Assembly: GCA_963693085.1 (NCBI GenBank)
Contig: OY856409.1
Location: 518,158,303-518,222,302, forward strand
Direction: 5' to 3'
DNA length: 64,000 nt
Source: Alisma plantago-aquatica
Lineage: Eukaryota > Streptophyta > Magnoliopsida > Alismatales > Alismataceae
Part shown: positions 46,642 to 59,379 of the stretch, in pieces
Layout of the letters: each line of letters begins with the position of its first letter
Numbering within the stretch: the stretch's first letter is position 1
Position numbers and translations under genes: made by a program
The notes under the pieces: generated by a model
What the model saw: the letters and a program-made list of their open reading frames with translations, nothing else
Told to the model about the DNA's origin: nothing
The model's database searches: none

Positions 46642-48178
46642 CTTTTGGATGGACTAGCCTGGATGCCGTGAACTCATTAAAGAAGCTTGGTCCAAGCAGG
46701 TGGATGGCAACCCTCTTTATCGCTTTGCTCAGAAACTTAAGAATGTCAAAACTGAACTCAAACGATGGTCGAAGGAGTTCGTCAATCTGAAAAATCTGAT
46801 TGCAAAAGAAACCTTGGAAATGGATGACATCTCCAAAGCTCTTAGAAGAAATCCTCTTGATATAGAGCTCATTCATGTTGAAAAGATCACCCATGAAAGG
46901 CTGGAGCTTCTTTCCAAAGCTGAAGAAAAGTACTTCTGGCAACACAACCATCTAGAATGGATAGCTAATGGTGATAAAAACACCAAGCTATACCATTCTA
47001 CTATCAAAAGAAGAGATGATATTAATACTATAACTGAGCTTTTTGATGTTGCAGGTAACATTATAAATGATGAACAGGAAATCGCAAATGAAACTCTTCA
47101 GTTTTTTGAAGGACTATACAACCAATCCAATGATGATTCTGCTCCTAACAACAATCCTTTCATAGATTCTGAATGGTCCAAACTTGTCAATGATGAAGAA
47201 AATGAAGCTCTATGCAAAATTCCTGATATTCTAGAGATCAAAGAAGCTATTTGGGACATTGGTCCGGACAAAAGCCCTGGACCGGACGGATTCAATGGAT
47301 TTTTCTATAGATCCAATTGGAACCTCATTAGTTCTAATCTAACTAAAGCTGTCCAATGATTTTTCAGTGGTGGTAACATGGTTCGTCAAGTGAACCATGT
47401 GTTCGTTGCCCTCATTCCAAAAAAGGATATGGTCTCCTCTCCTACGGATTTCCATCCTATTTCATGTTGTTCAATGCTTTACAAAATTATGGCCAAGATT
47501 ATCTCTAGAAGACTTGCTCTGGTGCTCCCAAGAATCATCTCTATCAATCAAGGCTCTTTCGTTAATGGCAGAAGCATTGAGGACTGTTCCATGCTTGCTT
47601 CAGAGTTCACCTTAAATTTCAACCATAAAAATGGCTCCCCATCAACCTGTGTCAAGCTTGACATTACAAAGGCCTTTGACACTGTTCGCTGGTCCTATCT
47701 GTGGGACGCTCTACATGGTTTGGGATTCAATGACAAATGGATTTCCATGATTCAGCAATGCGTTCAAACACCATGTTTTTCTCTCTTACTGAATGGCAGC
47801 TCGGTTGGATTATTTAGAAACTCCAATGGTCTCCGTCAAGGGGACCCTTTATCCCCCTTGCTCTTTACGATTGCTATGGAAGGTCTTAGTAGAAGAATTG
47901 ACAAAGCACACCAGCTAGGTCTTCTCAAATCCTTCACCGTTAGACGCACAAGAGTCATGAGCCATTTGTTGTTCACAGATGATGTTCTAATATTCACACA
48001 AGGCCGGGCAAATTATCTGAAAAATATGAGGCTGCTACTTCTTGACTCTGGAAAGACTTTAGGAATGAAGTATAATCCAAATAAAACTCATTTGTTTATG
48101 TCGAAATCCTGTAGAGATAAGGACAGACTTGTCTCTATTCTTGGCATCCGTAGGGGGAATGGCACACAAAGTACCTAG
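46642..48178 (+). pseudogene. LINE ORF2 reverse transcriptase domain (one in-frame stop)
   Basis: The linker (HLEWIANGDKNTKLYHSTIK) and RT motif PDKSPGPDGFNGFFY lie in the segment ending at TGA 47357-47359. The same frame resumes with FVALIPKKD, FHPISCCSMLYKIMAK, QGSFVNGRSIEDC, CVKLDITKAFDTVRW (first Asp), NGLRQGDPLSPLLF and FTDDVLIF, with Ala replaced by Thr but both catalytic Asp present. At about 48160 a single-base shift moves the frame. This is the best-preserved RT in the window. Confidence 0.9.
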
Positions 48179-49150
48179 GTTTTCCCTTGGCTGGGGGTAA
48201 TCTCAGGCGTAGGCATTTCCATGGTTGCCTTGATAAACTGAGAGACATGATTGCTAGATGGCCTGGATTGAAGATAGCTATGGCTGGAAGACTAATTCTT
48301 ATCAACCATTGTGCTATGGGATTGATAAACTACTGGCTTCGCCAAGGAGAGATATCTTCAACTGCTCTTCATAGAATTGAAATCAAGATGGCTGACTTCA
48401 TCTGGTGCAATCCAGTCCATGCGGCATCATGGACCACGCTTGCTTATCCAAGAACTGAAGGTGATCTCAACCTCAAGAATCTTAATGAACTGGTGGATTT
48501 CCATACTCTCAAAAGGATCAAAAAGCTTCTGCATAATGATTCGATATGGAGTACATGGATGTGGAGTAGATACAGGTCCAATCTTGAGGTTCAACCTACA
48601 CTCACATGGGGTTACTCTACTACTTGGAGAAGAATGGTGAATTTGTGGCCACAGTTCACCAACGGAGATGATAAGATACTTTGGGAAAGCTGTCATCAAA
48701 AAGGAAATACAGATAACACTTTCAAGAATCTCTGGTTCAAATATCATCGCCCTAGATGGAGTCTAACTTGCTTTTGAGCTATCAAAAATCTACTACCCAC
48801 CATGGACCGTATCAAATCTTGGCACTCTAATGTAAATGACATTTGTTGTCTGTGAAGGTCATCAAGTGAGAGTGTTGATCACCTGTTTGGACATTGCTCT
48901 TATTGGAAATATATGTGGGGACACATCCAACTCAAACTCAATGTCAGATTGCCCTATAACTTATATGAATGCCTCAAGGTCGCATGTTCAAGAGGAAGAG
49001 GGACAACTCTTGAAACTATGATCCTGTGGACAATCACTGGATGAATCCATATCATTTGGCAAGAGAGGGACAATAGGAAACATGGAACTCAAAACAAAGA
49101 CTATCTTCTATTATTCAATACTATTGATAGAGAAATCAAATTTCTATGAC
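48160..49150 (+). pseudogene. LINE ORF2 C-terminal region with zf-RVT-like remnant
   Basis: Position 48187-48777 carries AMAGRLILINHCAMGLINYW and ADFIWCN, the conserved post-RT segment of plant L1 ORF2. After a stop, a second frame gives SESVDHLFGHCSYWKYMW, a zf-RVT-like Cys/His stretch, and IHIIWQERDNRKHG near the end. Stops separate the parts. Confidence 0.8.
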
Positions 49151-49327
49151 TTTTTCTACTTCGCAGAGGGGCATGATATTCTCTACATTTATCTCCTATT
49201 GTAATCAGGAATTGGTAATTATAACCAATTCTTTTTTCATTTTCTCATGTAAGCTATAAGCTATAGCTTGTTGCTTTGTCCCTTTTATAGGGTTGGAAAT
49301 ATATTTACCCAAATTTTCCAAAAAAAC
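49151..49327 (+). other. LINE 3' UTR and A-rich tail
   Basis: Noncoding. It contains a short palindromic run (AAGCTATAAGCTATAGCTTG near 49252) and ends TTTTCCAAAAAAA directly before the target duplication. Confidence 0.75.
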
Positions 49328-49714
49328 AACACGACTATGTGGTTTAGGACCCCTTTTAGAGCCCAAAGTTTCTGCATTAAGGACTGGTAACCTAGTTTGT
49401 AACGCTAGTATCCAGTCTACTATATATATCACTGTTGTCCTAACTTTCCTAACAAGAGCATAATCATATGATTTTCTATCCTGATCGGATCATAATGGGA
49501 ATTCTCAGGCACTTGTTCTTCTCTTGCCTGATCCCTTGGACCCTCTCTTGGTGCAACAACATTGCCTTCAGCAATGTGTCCCTCGTGTTCTCCAGTCATT
49601 TTTAAACTTCACCCTTTCTACTGCACAAGCAGAAGTCACTATAGGGTATACTGGAGGACACTAACACAGACTCAACACCTTAATCATATGTCTCTGTAGA
49701 CTCTGCGAACCTTA

Positions 49715-49728
49715 AGCTCTGATACCAA
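49715..49728 (-). other. tRNA-iMet primer binding site (family-2 internal 2)
   Basis: TTGGTATCAGAGCT on the minus strand, identical to 36971-36984. Confidence 0.9.
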
Positions 49729-51400
49729 ACATGTAACGATAGTCACCAAACTGACAAACAAATCATTACTAATTTAGAGGAATTAACATAATAAGTGGAT
49801 TAACAAAAATCACTAAAATTTAAAACCATTTTTCAAGGAGATCATTTTCCAGAAAACTCTCACTGAAAGATCCAAAACTCATACATATCATGATTACATT
49901 GTACATCATCTCATCTTGAGGACAACATATAACATTTTCTCTATCAAAACACATACTGGAGCAACATAAAACCTCAAGGCATTCTAGCCAAAATCTTTGA
50001 TCATTCATGAAACCAACACGTATTAAATCCAAAGGACCTGAGAGTACAGAGACGATACATAGGACTTCTATTTACAAGACACGACAGACAGTACACTCAA
50101 CCTGAGTTTTCACTGCTGCCTCAACTATTGCTCCTCCTTTGTAGAAAGATCTTTCCCAACTCATGCACGTCCACCTTAAAAAATGTGGATCTCACAGGGT
50201 GAGACAATTGTCCCAGTGAGAGATATAACTCTCCTCCGACCATATTATTATCATAGATTTAGCATTTATAATTGAGCAGATGTTCTTTTATATTAACAGG
50301 AAGTATTAATCATTGTATGAATAGAATAAGATAATCTCCTTTCTTAAGGAGAACATTGCATCTACCCATGGTAGAGTTATAAATCATCTATCTACTTTGC
50401 AAGGAATGTAAAGAAACATAAATAACATCTATCCACTAAGATGTATAACTGTATTGCGCATCAAACAATGTTTTCTGTAATTCGATCCTTAAGCAGATAT
50501 ACTACATGGTTGAACATATTTTACAATCACACTTATGCCCTGAGGAGATCAAGCATACCCCGATCATCTCCAACCGACCACAAACTTCTCACAAGTCTGT
50601 ACCATACAAGGTCAATGGAAGAGTCGGTTACCATGACCTCACTTGTCTCGATCAGTACGAGACCACTAGCAGGACTATGTCAACTGCTTAACAATCTGTG
50701 CTAGGGTACATAGGAATCCACGCTTAGAGCTACAACATCAATTGCACTCTCTTAGGGGAAACATATACTAACAACCATCCCCAGTTTATGAAACTACTAA
50801 GTCATGGCGACACAAGCACCATACTCCGAGCCACGCGCCAGTTCACCGTGCTCAACAAATAGTCTATGACCAAAGTCGCACTCGAGCCAGTATATGGCAT
50901 ATAGCCAAATCCCCATTCATCTCGGGCTCGTAAGGGGATCGGCTCACACATGACCGTACATACTTACGCCCCCACATACTCAAAAGTATGCATTTCGGGT
51001 TATGCCGTGGGGAACCTATTTCAGCATTCAGCAAATCCTAACGCTGATGGATCTATGGCCAGGGCAACATTTTTTAGTTTCTAGTGATATATTACGTTCA
51101 TTACAACATTCTTTTAGCATCAAACAAGTTATCATTATTAATCACAACAAATGCTACAAAGAAAGGTGTAATACATCTATCACGTACTTTTCCAAATCTT
51201 TGAAACACATGATACTTGGGATCTTAGTGCCTTATCACATTACTAGGAATTCTCATCCCTTCACATCATCATTATCATGATTACTGGATCTGGGTATTCA
51301 AACCCTTAGTTCATCACAGAACACTGTTACCACTTATCAGGTAACTATTATCTCGAGGTCCTCAGACCAAGTTATACATGATACTTGTTGTACAAGCATC

Positions 51401-51598
51401 TCACATGGCTCACAAGGCCCATTGCACATCTTGTCACCTCTCACTAGGCAACAACTCATTCACATGGCTCACAAGGCCATTACACATCTTGTCACCTCTA
51501 ACTAGACAACAACTTATTCACATGGCTCACAAGGCCATTACACATCTTGTCACCTCTCACTAGGCAACAACTTATTCACATGGCTCACAAGGCCATTA
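51401..51598. repeat. 59-bp minisatellite in family-2 LTR 3 (three units plus partial)
   Basis: Unit starts at 51401, 51460, 51518 and a partial at 51576, the same number as LTR 2. Confidence 0.93.
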
Positions 51599-53385
51599 AT
51601 TGTTATACATGTTACACAAGTATTTAACATTCCTTACAAGGCTTATGCAATAAGAGAAGTGCAACCTTCCCATCATTAGGGTTAGGGTTTTCCATTATTA
51701 ACCATTTAGGTTTTCAAGATCATATTATCAATGATCAAACCCTAATTCATTGCTCCACACATTTAGGAGAAAACTTTGATATCATAAGTATTCAATCATA
51801 CTTATTTATTCTCATCATTTATCATTAAATGATTATCAACACAAGGTATGAGTTTCTCTCTCATCCTTACCAGAGTATAAATACATCATACTTTATTAAC
51901 TTGGCTTAACCCTTTCTCAAGGTATGTTAGCCTACACTTATCAAAGTGCATTAAGCTCATTACATCTCAATGTAACAATTGGCATGACATAGTTCATGTG
52001 TTACTCATCCATACATATTGGATTTAAGTTCATCAAGGTGTAACAACCTTAAAGTGTTGGGTGTGATATTTACCTTGCCTTGGTGTATCACTTCCCTCAT
52101 CACTTTTAACTTACTTAAGTTCATCAACTTATCTTGTATTAGGGTATTTCCTATCCTAATACTTTATCTACTATCCCATAATATTAATTTTGTATAGTAT
52201 TGTCCATAAGTCACACACTTGAATTACCCAACTATCATCAATGATATGGACTCATCTCAGGTTAAGGCATTGTTGATATAAGGTTGTCCATTATCAACCA
52301 CTTTACGTGTTTCACCTATCAAGGTATTAGCCACACCATTACTTGGTGCTACACTCATCACTCCTAAGAGTGTTTTGCCCTCACCTTTACAAGGTGTCTC
52401 GGGTTAGAAGTGTGCATATGTTCACCATATCGGGTTGTAAGTATATGAGCACTCACCATATCGGGCTAGAAGTATATACACACCATTCATATCGGGCTAG
52501 AGGTGTTTGTATGTGTTACCCATGTTGTTTATGAGGTATTAAGCCATCACGATGTCGGGCTAGAGATGCATTCAATCACCATATCGGGTGGCTCACCATC
52601 TAGGGTTGGCCATGATGGGTTAGGGTTTGCCATATCGGGATCAACCCAATATACAAGTCGATAGGAGTGAAGGGAACCAAGCCATGTCGGGCTAGACCAT
52701 CAAATGTTGGGTTGTAACACCCATGTTGGGTTAGGGTTGGTTGTGACAGGCATATGATACATGTATGTACCGCCCATGGTGTTTAAGAGGTATCAACTCA
52801 TCACCATGTCAGGCTAGACATCAACTAGGGTTGTGTATCAGGCTACCATATCGTGCAATAGGGTTTACTTAAATGTTCATATCGTTCACCAAATATGTGT
52901 TCTTCATGATAACAAGTACCAATGATATATTTAATGATCATATCGTGCAATAGCATTTGCTATTCTTTACTCATATCGGGTTACCCAAATTAGGGATTCA
53001 ACTCAACTTATAAGTATTCATTTAACCTTGTATTGTGCATGGAGTCTATACTTGACTCCCTATCATGCAAGAGGTGTATACCGCACCCCCATATCATACA
53101 AGAAGGTATACAGTCATATCCATATCGTTTTAGTGAAGTAGGTGCATCATCATATCGGGTTAGAGGTGCTTGTTTGTGTGCTTGCACCTGATATCACTTT
53201 TATAAGGTGATATCATCATCTTCAAGCTCTAGACCTTTGTTATAACTATTATAGTTCATGGAAACAAGTCTAAGAAACTACTAGAACTCATAATTTCATC
53301 AACTATTTCAGGAAATTTCAGAATTAAAACTAATTCATTAAGTACAACAATTTAGGTGATGAATAATAACATGATAGAGTTCAAG

Positions 53386-53395
53386 TTATATAACC
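53386..53395 (-). promoter_or_regulatory. Putative LTR TATA box (family 2, LTR 3)
   Basis: GGTTATATAA on the minus strand at the conserved LTR position. Confidence 0.5.
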
Positions 53396-54798
53396 CGCCT
53401 TAAGAACAACTTCAAAGCTCCAAGCTCCAAAGATCCACGTTACCAAGGTTGAAAATGACTTTGTCAAAAGTCCAAGACTCGTTCACAACTACTTCATATA
53501 CAAGGAATCAGCATGGATAAGCAATTGGTGAAGAAGAAAAGAAAGGAAGAGAAAAACCCTAAAATCATGCTTCAATCCAAGGTTGAAGATGATCATGGCC
53601 TCACCTTAGGGTTAAGACTTGAGCTCCTTCTTGATCCAGCACCTTTGCATGATACCTCAAAACCCTTGCATGACATGCCACCACTTGTGGCTGATATCCC
53701 TCTCACTTGGGGCCAAAAACACTTCACTATGGCCGATATCACCCTTCTTGGCGGATATCAACCTACTTGGCCAATATGCTCTTGCTATGGGAGATATCCA
53801 AGGACCTATGAATGATACCACATCACTCCTGCATGACACAAGATCTCTATGCACGATACCTTAGGAAAGGAGGGTGGTAAGGGTTGAAAAATTTCACTAA
53901 GGGGTGAAACTAGGGGTATACATACTTGTTGTTCATGAAAGAAGGTAAAAATAAGGTGTCATCAATTTGAACTAGTAGGTGACACGTATCCATGCATGGA
54001 TGACACATGTACATGCATGCATAAACATTTATCTTGTCATGCAAAACGATTGAGAATCATTTATGGATAAGGATTCGTCCATTACACATCCTTTTGAATA
54101 AGATATATCAATTAATTCATCACTTTATTCACAACTCATCACAACTCACCTCCTTGAGGCGCTTTGCATGAAATGGCCTTTGTAAAGAGTTCACAAAATG
54201 ATACGAGTCTTTTCCTATGGCTCCTTGTCCGATAGGCACTCATATATTAGCTTTTCAACCTGATACAACTCAAGTTAGGTCCTTTTCTTGATCATTTTAT
54301 CACCAAGAGTATAATCACTCATAATTGATTCAAACATGGTTTCTCATTCAATCTCTCTCCTCTAAATGATACATAGAGGAAGTATAGATACTATATAGGT
54401 GGTAATTTTCATATCTACCCTACATTTTGGGTAAATTATAATTTGTGCCAAAATTGGTGCACAAGTCACCAACATTATTCAAACAAGTTCAAACTTGGAA
54501 TTTAGGCTTTCCAAAAGCCACCACCTTACATCATTCTCTCTATCATGATGCTAAAACACATGAGGCATGTTCAACATGTGACATTTTGCAATATAGGCCC
54601 TCATCTTGGGTAAATTGCACTTTGGTCCAAAACAAAGGAACATTGCTCAAACATCATTCAATCATGACCAAACTTGGAACATAAGTGTGTCACATGATAA
54701 CAAAACACCTTAGAGGATTATATTAATATTCTAAGAAACTTACTTAGCCAAAACAAATAAGGTTACCTCATAACCCAGGTCAGGGTCCTTACATGAAG

Positions 54799-55498
54799 CT
54801 CCATAAACTTAGCCTCATACTCGTTGATTGTCATGGGTCCTTGCCAGATCCACTCAAACTGACTGATATTCTTATCCAGATAGGTCTTGGGAAAGTGTCA
54901 ACTGATGAACTCACGTTGGAACTCCTATGAACCTACATCCACTCTAGGCCTCTTCTCCTTTTCTATGGCCCACCAATTGCTGTCACTCCCCTTTAGAAGG
55001 GACACTGCATGCTTAACTTTATCCACCTTTGGGATGTTGAGGATCTTGAAGGCTTTCTCAAGCTCAGTTAGCCACAGATTAGCTTCCTTCAGATCAACCA
55101 TCCAAACATACTCCACCACCCTAATACAAAAAAGCCACTCAAAGGTCTTCCCAGTACCCAGAGATTTTGCATTGGGAACTAGTACCCTAGGCTGAAGTGC
55201 ATGCATCCTGTCTGCTATATGTGTCATCGTAGCCATAAATTGCCTAAAAAGACTCTAAAAGGCAGGATTTTCAATCATGGCTGAGTCAAACTGGGGACCC
55301 TCAAGCACCCGATCTTCTCATGCCTAGTTCCTCACACCACCACCTGGTGCACTAACATTGATCTCAGTAGTGCGTTCTTCATATTCTCTAGACATCTTTA
55401 GGCTTTTATGTTTCTTCTGCATAAGCAGAAATCACTATAAGATAGACTGGAGGACACAAGAATAGACACAAAACCTAGTACTAGGGCCATGTAGACTC
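54799..55498 (-). pseudogene. Gag capsid region of copy B, right portion
   Basis: Continuation of copy B gag beyond the family-2 array. Position 55236-54925 carries FEWLFCIRVVEYVWMVDL, LWLTELEKAFKILNI and VSLLKGSDSNWWAIEKEK, parallel to 9390-9058 in copy A. The leader follows to about 55498, where the PBS and the first about 100 bp of the adjoining LTR are deleted. Confidence 0.84.
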
Positions 55499-55595
55499 TT
55501 TCATATCCAAATAGAAAAAACCTTTACATATGAATCCTTTCATGTTACAAGATACTTACCATGCATGCCATCATCCTGTTACAAGAAACTTGTCC

Positions 55596-55668
<73 letters not shown>

Positions 55669-58130
55669 ACGGTATCCCTACATGAAAAGAATATACAAGC
55701 CAAACCACATATCGAAACACGTCTATGAAACACACCCAACAACCATCCCACAAGACCTGAGTGTACAATGATGACTCTAGGATTCTAACAACAAAAGGGC
55801 CACGAGCAACACTTCCAACCTTCTCAACTACTATCCTTCTTGTTGCTGCTCAACCTCTACTTCACAATCTCTACCTCCTTGTGCACGTCCAACTAAAAAG
55901 ATGTAGGGAAACCATGAGGTGAGATTCCAAATCTCAACGGGAGATATAACTCTCTAGCAACTCTATTATTAGCACATATAAGATGATTAAAGAACATCAA
56001 TAAAGCTACAACCATGATAAGTAGGTAATCATCACTAGCAAAATAATCAATTGCCATTAGATCATGAAACATCTTATCATCATAAAAGGAATATGAAGAA
56101 CATGTAAATTTGCTACCAACTATACTACACTAAAGAAAGCAAGGCCTCATCCAATATTTTTGTATTTCATCCTATGCAAGTACGATACATTGTTGATTAC
56201 ATATTTTACTAGGCCCTGAGGATTTGAGTCATACCACCCAAATCCAACCAACCACTGCTAAGTCAAAATTGATGCCATACAAGGTTTAGTGGAAGAGCCA
56301 GAATCCATGACCTCACCCCCTTGGTCAATACGAGTGAACCTACAGTGATATCATCAGTCAAACTACTACAAGCAACATATCATCCCACTATACAAGACTA
56401 GCCCACCTTGGTATAGGTCACAATGCTAGTGAAACTAAGCTACGGCCCGTAGCCGCACTCCTACCAGGGTATGGCCTGTAGCCAATCTTGTATTACATAT
56501 CACTAAGCTATGGCTCGAAGCCGCACTCCTACCAGGGTATGTCCCATACCCAATCCTATATCACATATATAGTACGTATGGGTATATTCATTCTCACCCC
56601 CGCATATTCAAAAATATGCACTCCGAGTTAAACATGTATCACCATTCAGTAAGTGCTAACATTGAATGGATCTTTGGCACAGGGCAAAGATACATGATTA
56701 GGTTCCACTTGATTAGTTAGGTCATTTAAGTGTCTTTTAGCATCAATCAAGTTACAACGTATAAAATCAAATCAAATTCTACAAACATAAGTGCATAGAC
56801 TCTTTCAGCAGATCAAACATATATGGTGTGAACTTGTCACACTATCACCACATGATGTTTGTATTGTTTCCATTCATAACATCATCAACATAGCCACATG
56901 CCATGGGATATCAATCCCTCAACTTGATTAGTAGGAAACATCCTTTCATGCCATAATATTAACCAATGTTGGGTCATAAGGTCGAACCACCATATTCCTA
57001 TATCACTTGTATAATCAACATGCCTCACAAGGGCATTTTGAATATGTGTCTCACATCATAGCCATCATAGCACACACACTAGTGATGATAATCAATTCCA
57101 CAACACATGCATGATTATAATATCCTAATCAAGAAAGATAATCACATAATATCAGAAACATCAATGGTAAGGATATAAACAATACTTGTTCACTTTTAGG
57201 GTTAGGGTTTCTACTTTTGCCAAATAGGGTCCACAAGGTTAAGGTTAACCGACCACCCTAGAACCATCACCCTCCACCATCATTGACTGTGTTAGGATTA
57301 AGAAACATTCTTAGAGAAGATTATAGATCATACAAAATAGCATAACACATATGTATACACAATTAACATTTGATATATGTATAAAAATAGATATATGTTT
57401 CATAACCACCTACCATCACCACATGTTAACCACTAAGGCACATAGGTCAAGACCACCCTCCATAGTATGTCATGACTGCGGCATACACCATGGTTACCTA
57501 GATCCACACTCCCTCACCATGTTGCAACCACCTCCTACACGTCACACCCTTGACATTAGGGTTAGGGTTTCTCTTCACCCTTCAACCATGTGTCACGACC
57601 AAGCTCCTCAATTATCTCTATGTCATGACTGTGGCACCTCAACACTACCATGTCACGACTGCAACATCCCCTGATCGCGAACACCACTCCAAGGGTTGTC
57701 TCCACCAAGCTAAGGTGAGAAACTAAGAGATCCACGGTTTTTAGGCTCCATAGGTCTCAACCCAACGTCACTAGGTCAAACATCTCCATAAGAAGGGACA
57801 TCTTGACCAAAGCCAACTAGGTCGGGGCCACCTCAATGGGCTATGTCGTGACCCGATGCCCATATTAATGTCTCGGCCGCCAAACCTCCCAGGTTGCGAC
57901 CATACCAAGGGTAGACACATAGGTCACCAAAAGAGGCTCAAAACTAAGCAAGAACCATGATCATCATGGAAGGAGACTCAAGCAAGCTGATATCCACAGA
58001 CCCTAAGGCAAAGGTCCAATAAAAGCATGACTAAAGGAAGAGAAACTATAACCAAGATGACCAAAACTGAAACTAACCTCTCACTTACATTTAAATGTAC
58101 AAACACCAAGCATGGGGGCTAGATCAAGGG
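55499..58130 (-). mobile_element. Family-1 LTR A3 (truncated at both ends)
   Basis: Aligns with about 850-3396 of LTR A1. The left edge jumps from gag leader (TAGACTC) straight into TTTCATATCCAAATAG. The right edge stops at AGATCAAGGG and unrelated sequence follows. The TATA-containing U3 part is therefore absent. It bears a long (AT)n tract. Confidence 0.88.
55599..55666. repeat. (AT)n microsatellite in LTR A3
   Basis: About 34 AT units at the position equivalent to 952-995 of LTR A1. Long apparent frames across it (Ile-Tyr repeats) are artefacts. Confidence 0.95.
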
Positions 58131-59262
58131 CTTTTAATTTGTGAATCCACTCTTATAAAACTATCCATGGTAGACTTATCTTGTGGGCACTCTCCCTTTT
58201 AGTTACCTCACTTCCACTTTAGGCAATGTGAAGAGATCTAATGGAATATGTATATCCTTAGAACTTGTATTCACTGCAAGTATAGCTTAGTAGTATCTAG
58301 CTAGTAGTTTGAGTGGTACGACTTAGACTACATAGGGTATGACAAAATGTGTAACTCATCCATGTAACATGCATGTTTAGGTTTGTTTGATGATAAATAG
58401 GAATGTTCTTTTGGTGTGATTTTCTTACTACAAAACATATATGATTTTATATCTTGCTTAGTTATCCATGACAAAATAGGTATTGCATGGTAAGAGCAAC
58501 TTTTAACCACATTTTCACTTCAAACATCTATCTATTTCATGATTTGTTAAAATGTTTTTTTATATATGGCAAATAATTGATATTTTAGGTATTAGTATCA
58601 GTGGGACTTATGGTGTCACCCCATGGTTTCCCAAATCTTTTGGATGACCAATAGAGTTTGCCCAGGTCATGGTGATGAGGATCTCTCTAGTGGATGTTGA
58701 TCCTAGTTTGGAGATAGGGGATTTCTCTATGATTAAGTCTCAAAGGTAGGTGATGTTTATGTGACCTCTTCTTTGTGATGGAGTAAATTCATGTATAGAT
58801 TTGGTAGCATAGTATCATCCATGTACACTGAGATCTAGGATAGGAAGTTTTCAAAGTACATCAGACTTGATTTTGACATGTACGCTAGTCTTTATGGAAC
58901 TTTTTATATGAGTTGTAGATACTTGCTCATGATCTATAATAAATCTTTGTGTATGTCTTCAATTATATAGAGATCATCTTGTGATGTTGTTGTAAATATG
59001 ACTGCTAAAGTTGATATATATGTAAATGGTCTATTGTTATCTCTCCAATGATGATGATGTTTGAAAACTTTGGTTCATTATTGTCAGCTATATATGTAAT
59101 AGTGAAACTTTGATATATAAGTGGAAGGCTTTTTTTATATGTTTCTCTATGAAAACTATGAAAAATTTATTGTGACATTTTATAATGGTTTAATTATTCC
59201 CCTTTGGCTTTAAATCGAGATTTTTTTGAGTAATGTCACCTTTGTGATGGTGGGATGTCACA
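58131..59262 (+). mobile_element. Truncated 5' LTR of a plus-strand chromovirus
   Basis: Noncoding AT-rich sequence ending GTGGGATGTCACA, directly followed by a PBS-like site. The end resembles the inverse of the family-1 LTR start (TGTGATGCCCC). The left boundary is not visible; the element seems to have been cut off where family-1 LTR A3 ends. Confidence 0.6.
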
Positions 59263-59267
59263 AGTTT

Positions 59268-59282
59268 TTGGTATCAAAGCCT
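59268..59282 (+). other. Primer binding site of the plus-strand chromovirus
   Basis: TTGGTATCAAAGCCT, complementary to initiator Met-tRNA with one mismatch relative to the intact family-2 site. Confidence 0.75.
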
Positions 59283-59379
59283 AGATACACTGAGGCTACA
59301 GAGACATATGATTAGGTTGTTATATTTGTTATTATGAGTGCATAATTATCTATTTATTTATTATGTTTTTTTGCAAATA

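Larger units (their letters stand above)
44410..49327 (+). mobile_element. L1-type LINE, 4.9 kb, plus strand
   Basis: Starts AATGAGAAAGATCGTTGTCG and ends in a short A-rich tail (TTTTCCAAAAAAA). It holds an ORF1 with a DUF4283-like region and a CCHC knuckle, then an ORF2 with apurinic-like endonuclease, RT and a C-terminal zf-RVT-like region. No RNase H domain is evident. At 4.9 kb it looks close to full length. Several frameshifts and stops show it is old and inactive. Confidence 0.93.
42110..49731 (-). mobile_element. Family-2 internal 2 (same deletion derivative, interrupted by a LINE)
   Basis: Collinear with internal 1 throughout, including the same missing domains and the same 35520-35990-type segment (about 43300-43790), so both internals descend from one deleted parent. 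The LINE at 44410-49327 lies in the gag N-terminal remnant. Its PBS (TTGGTATCAGAGCT) is at 49715-49728. Confidence 0.88.
29296..54793 (-). mobile_element. Family-2 gypsy array: three LTRs and two internals
   Basis: LTRs at 29296-34304, 36988-42109 and 49732-54793, each beginning TGTAACGA(C/T)AG and ending GGTCCTTACA, separated by two homologous internals. The outermost ends carry a 5-bp near-duplication. Both internals have the PBS on the right, so the element is on the minus strand. The layout suggests unequal recombination between LTRs of two sister copies after insertion, or integration of a tandem form. The whole array interrupts gag of family-1 copy B. Confidence 0.92.
49732..54793 (-). 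mobile_element. Family-2 LTR 3 (5062 bp)
   Basis: TGTAACGATAG...GGTCCTTACA. The right-hand LTR of the array, directly followed by family-1 gag. It has three full minisatellite units plus a partial at 51401-51598, the CATATCGGG field at about 52420-53190 and the TATA-like site at 53386. Confidence 0.93.

Noticed and set aside
55545..55771. Three open frames with long Ile-Tyr runs
   Set aside because: They are translations of the (AT)n microsatellite on both strands, not genes.
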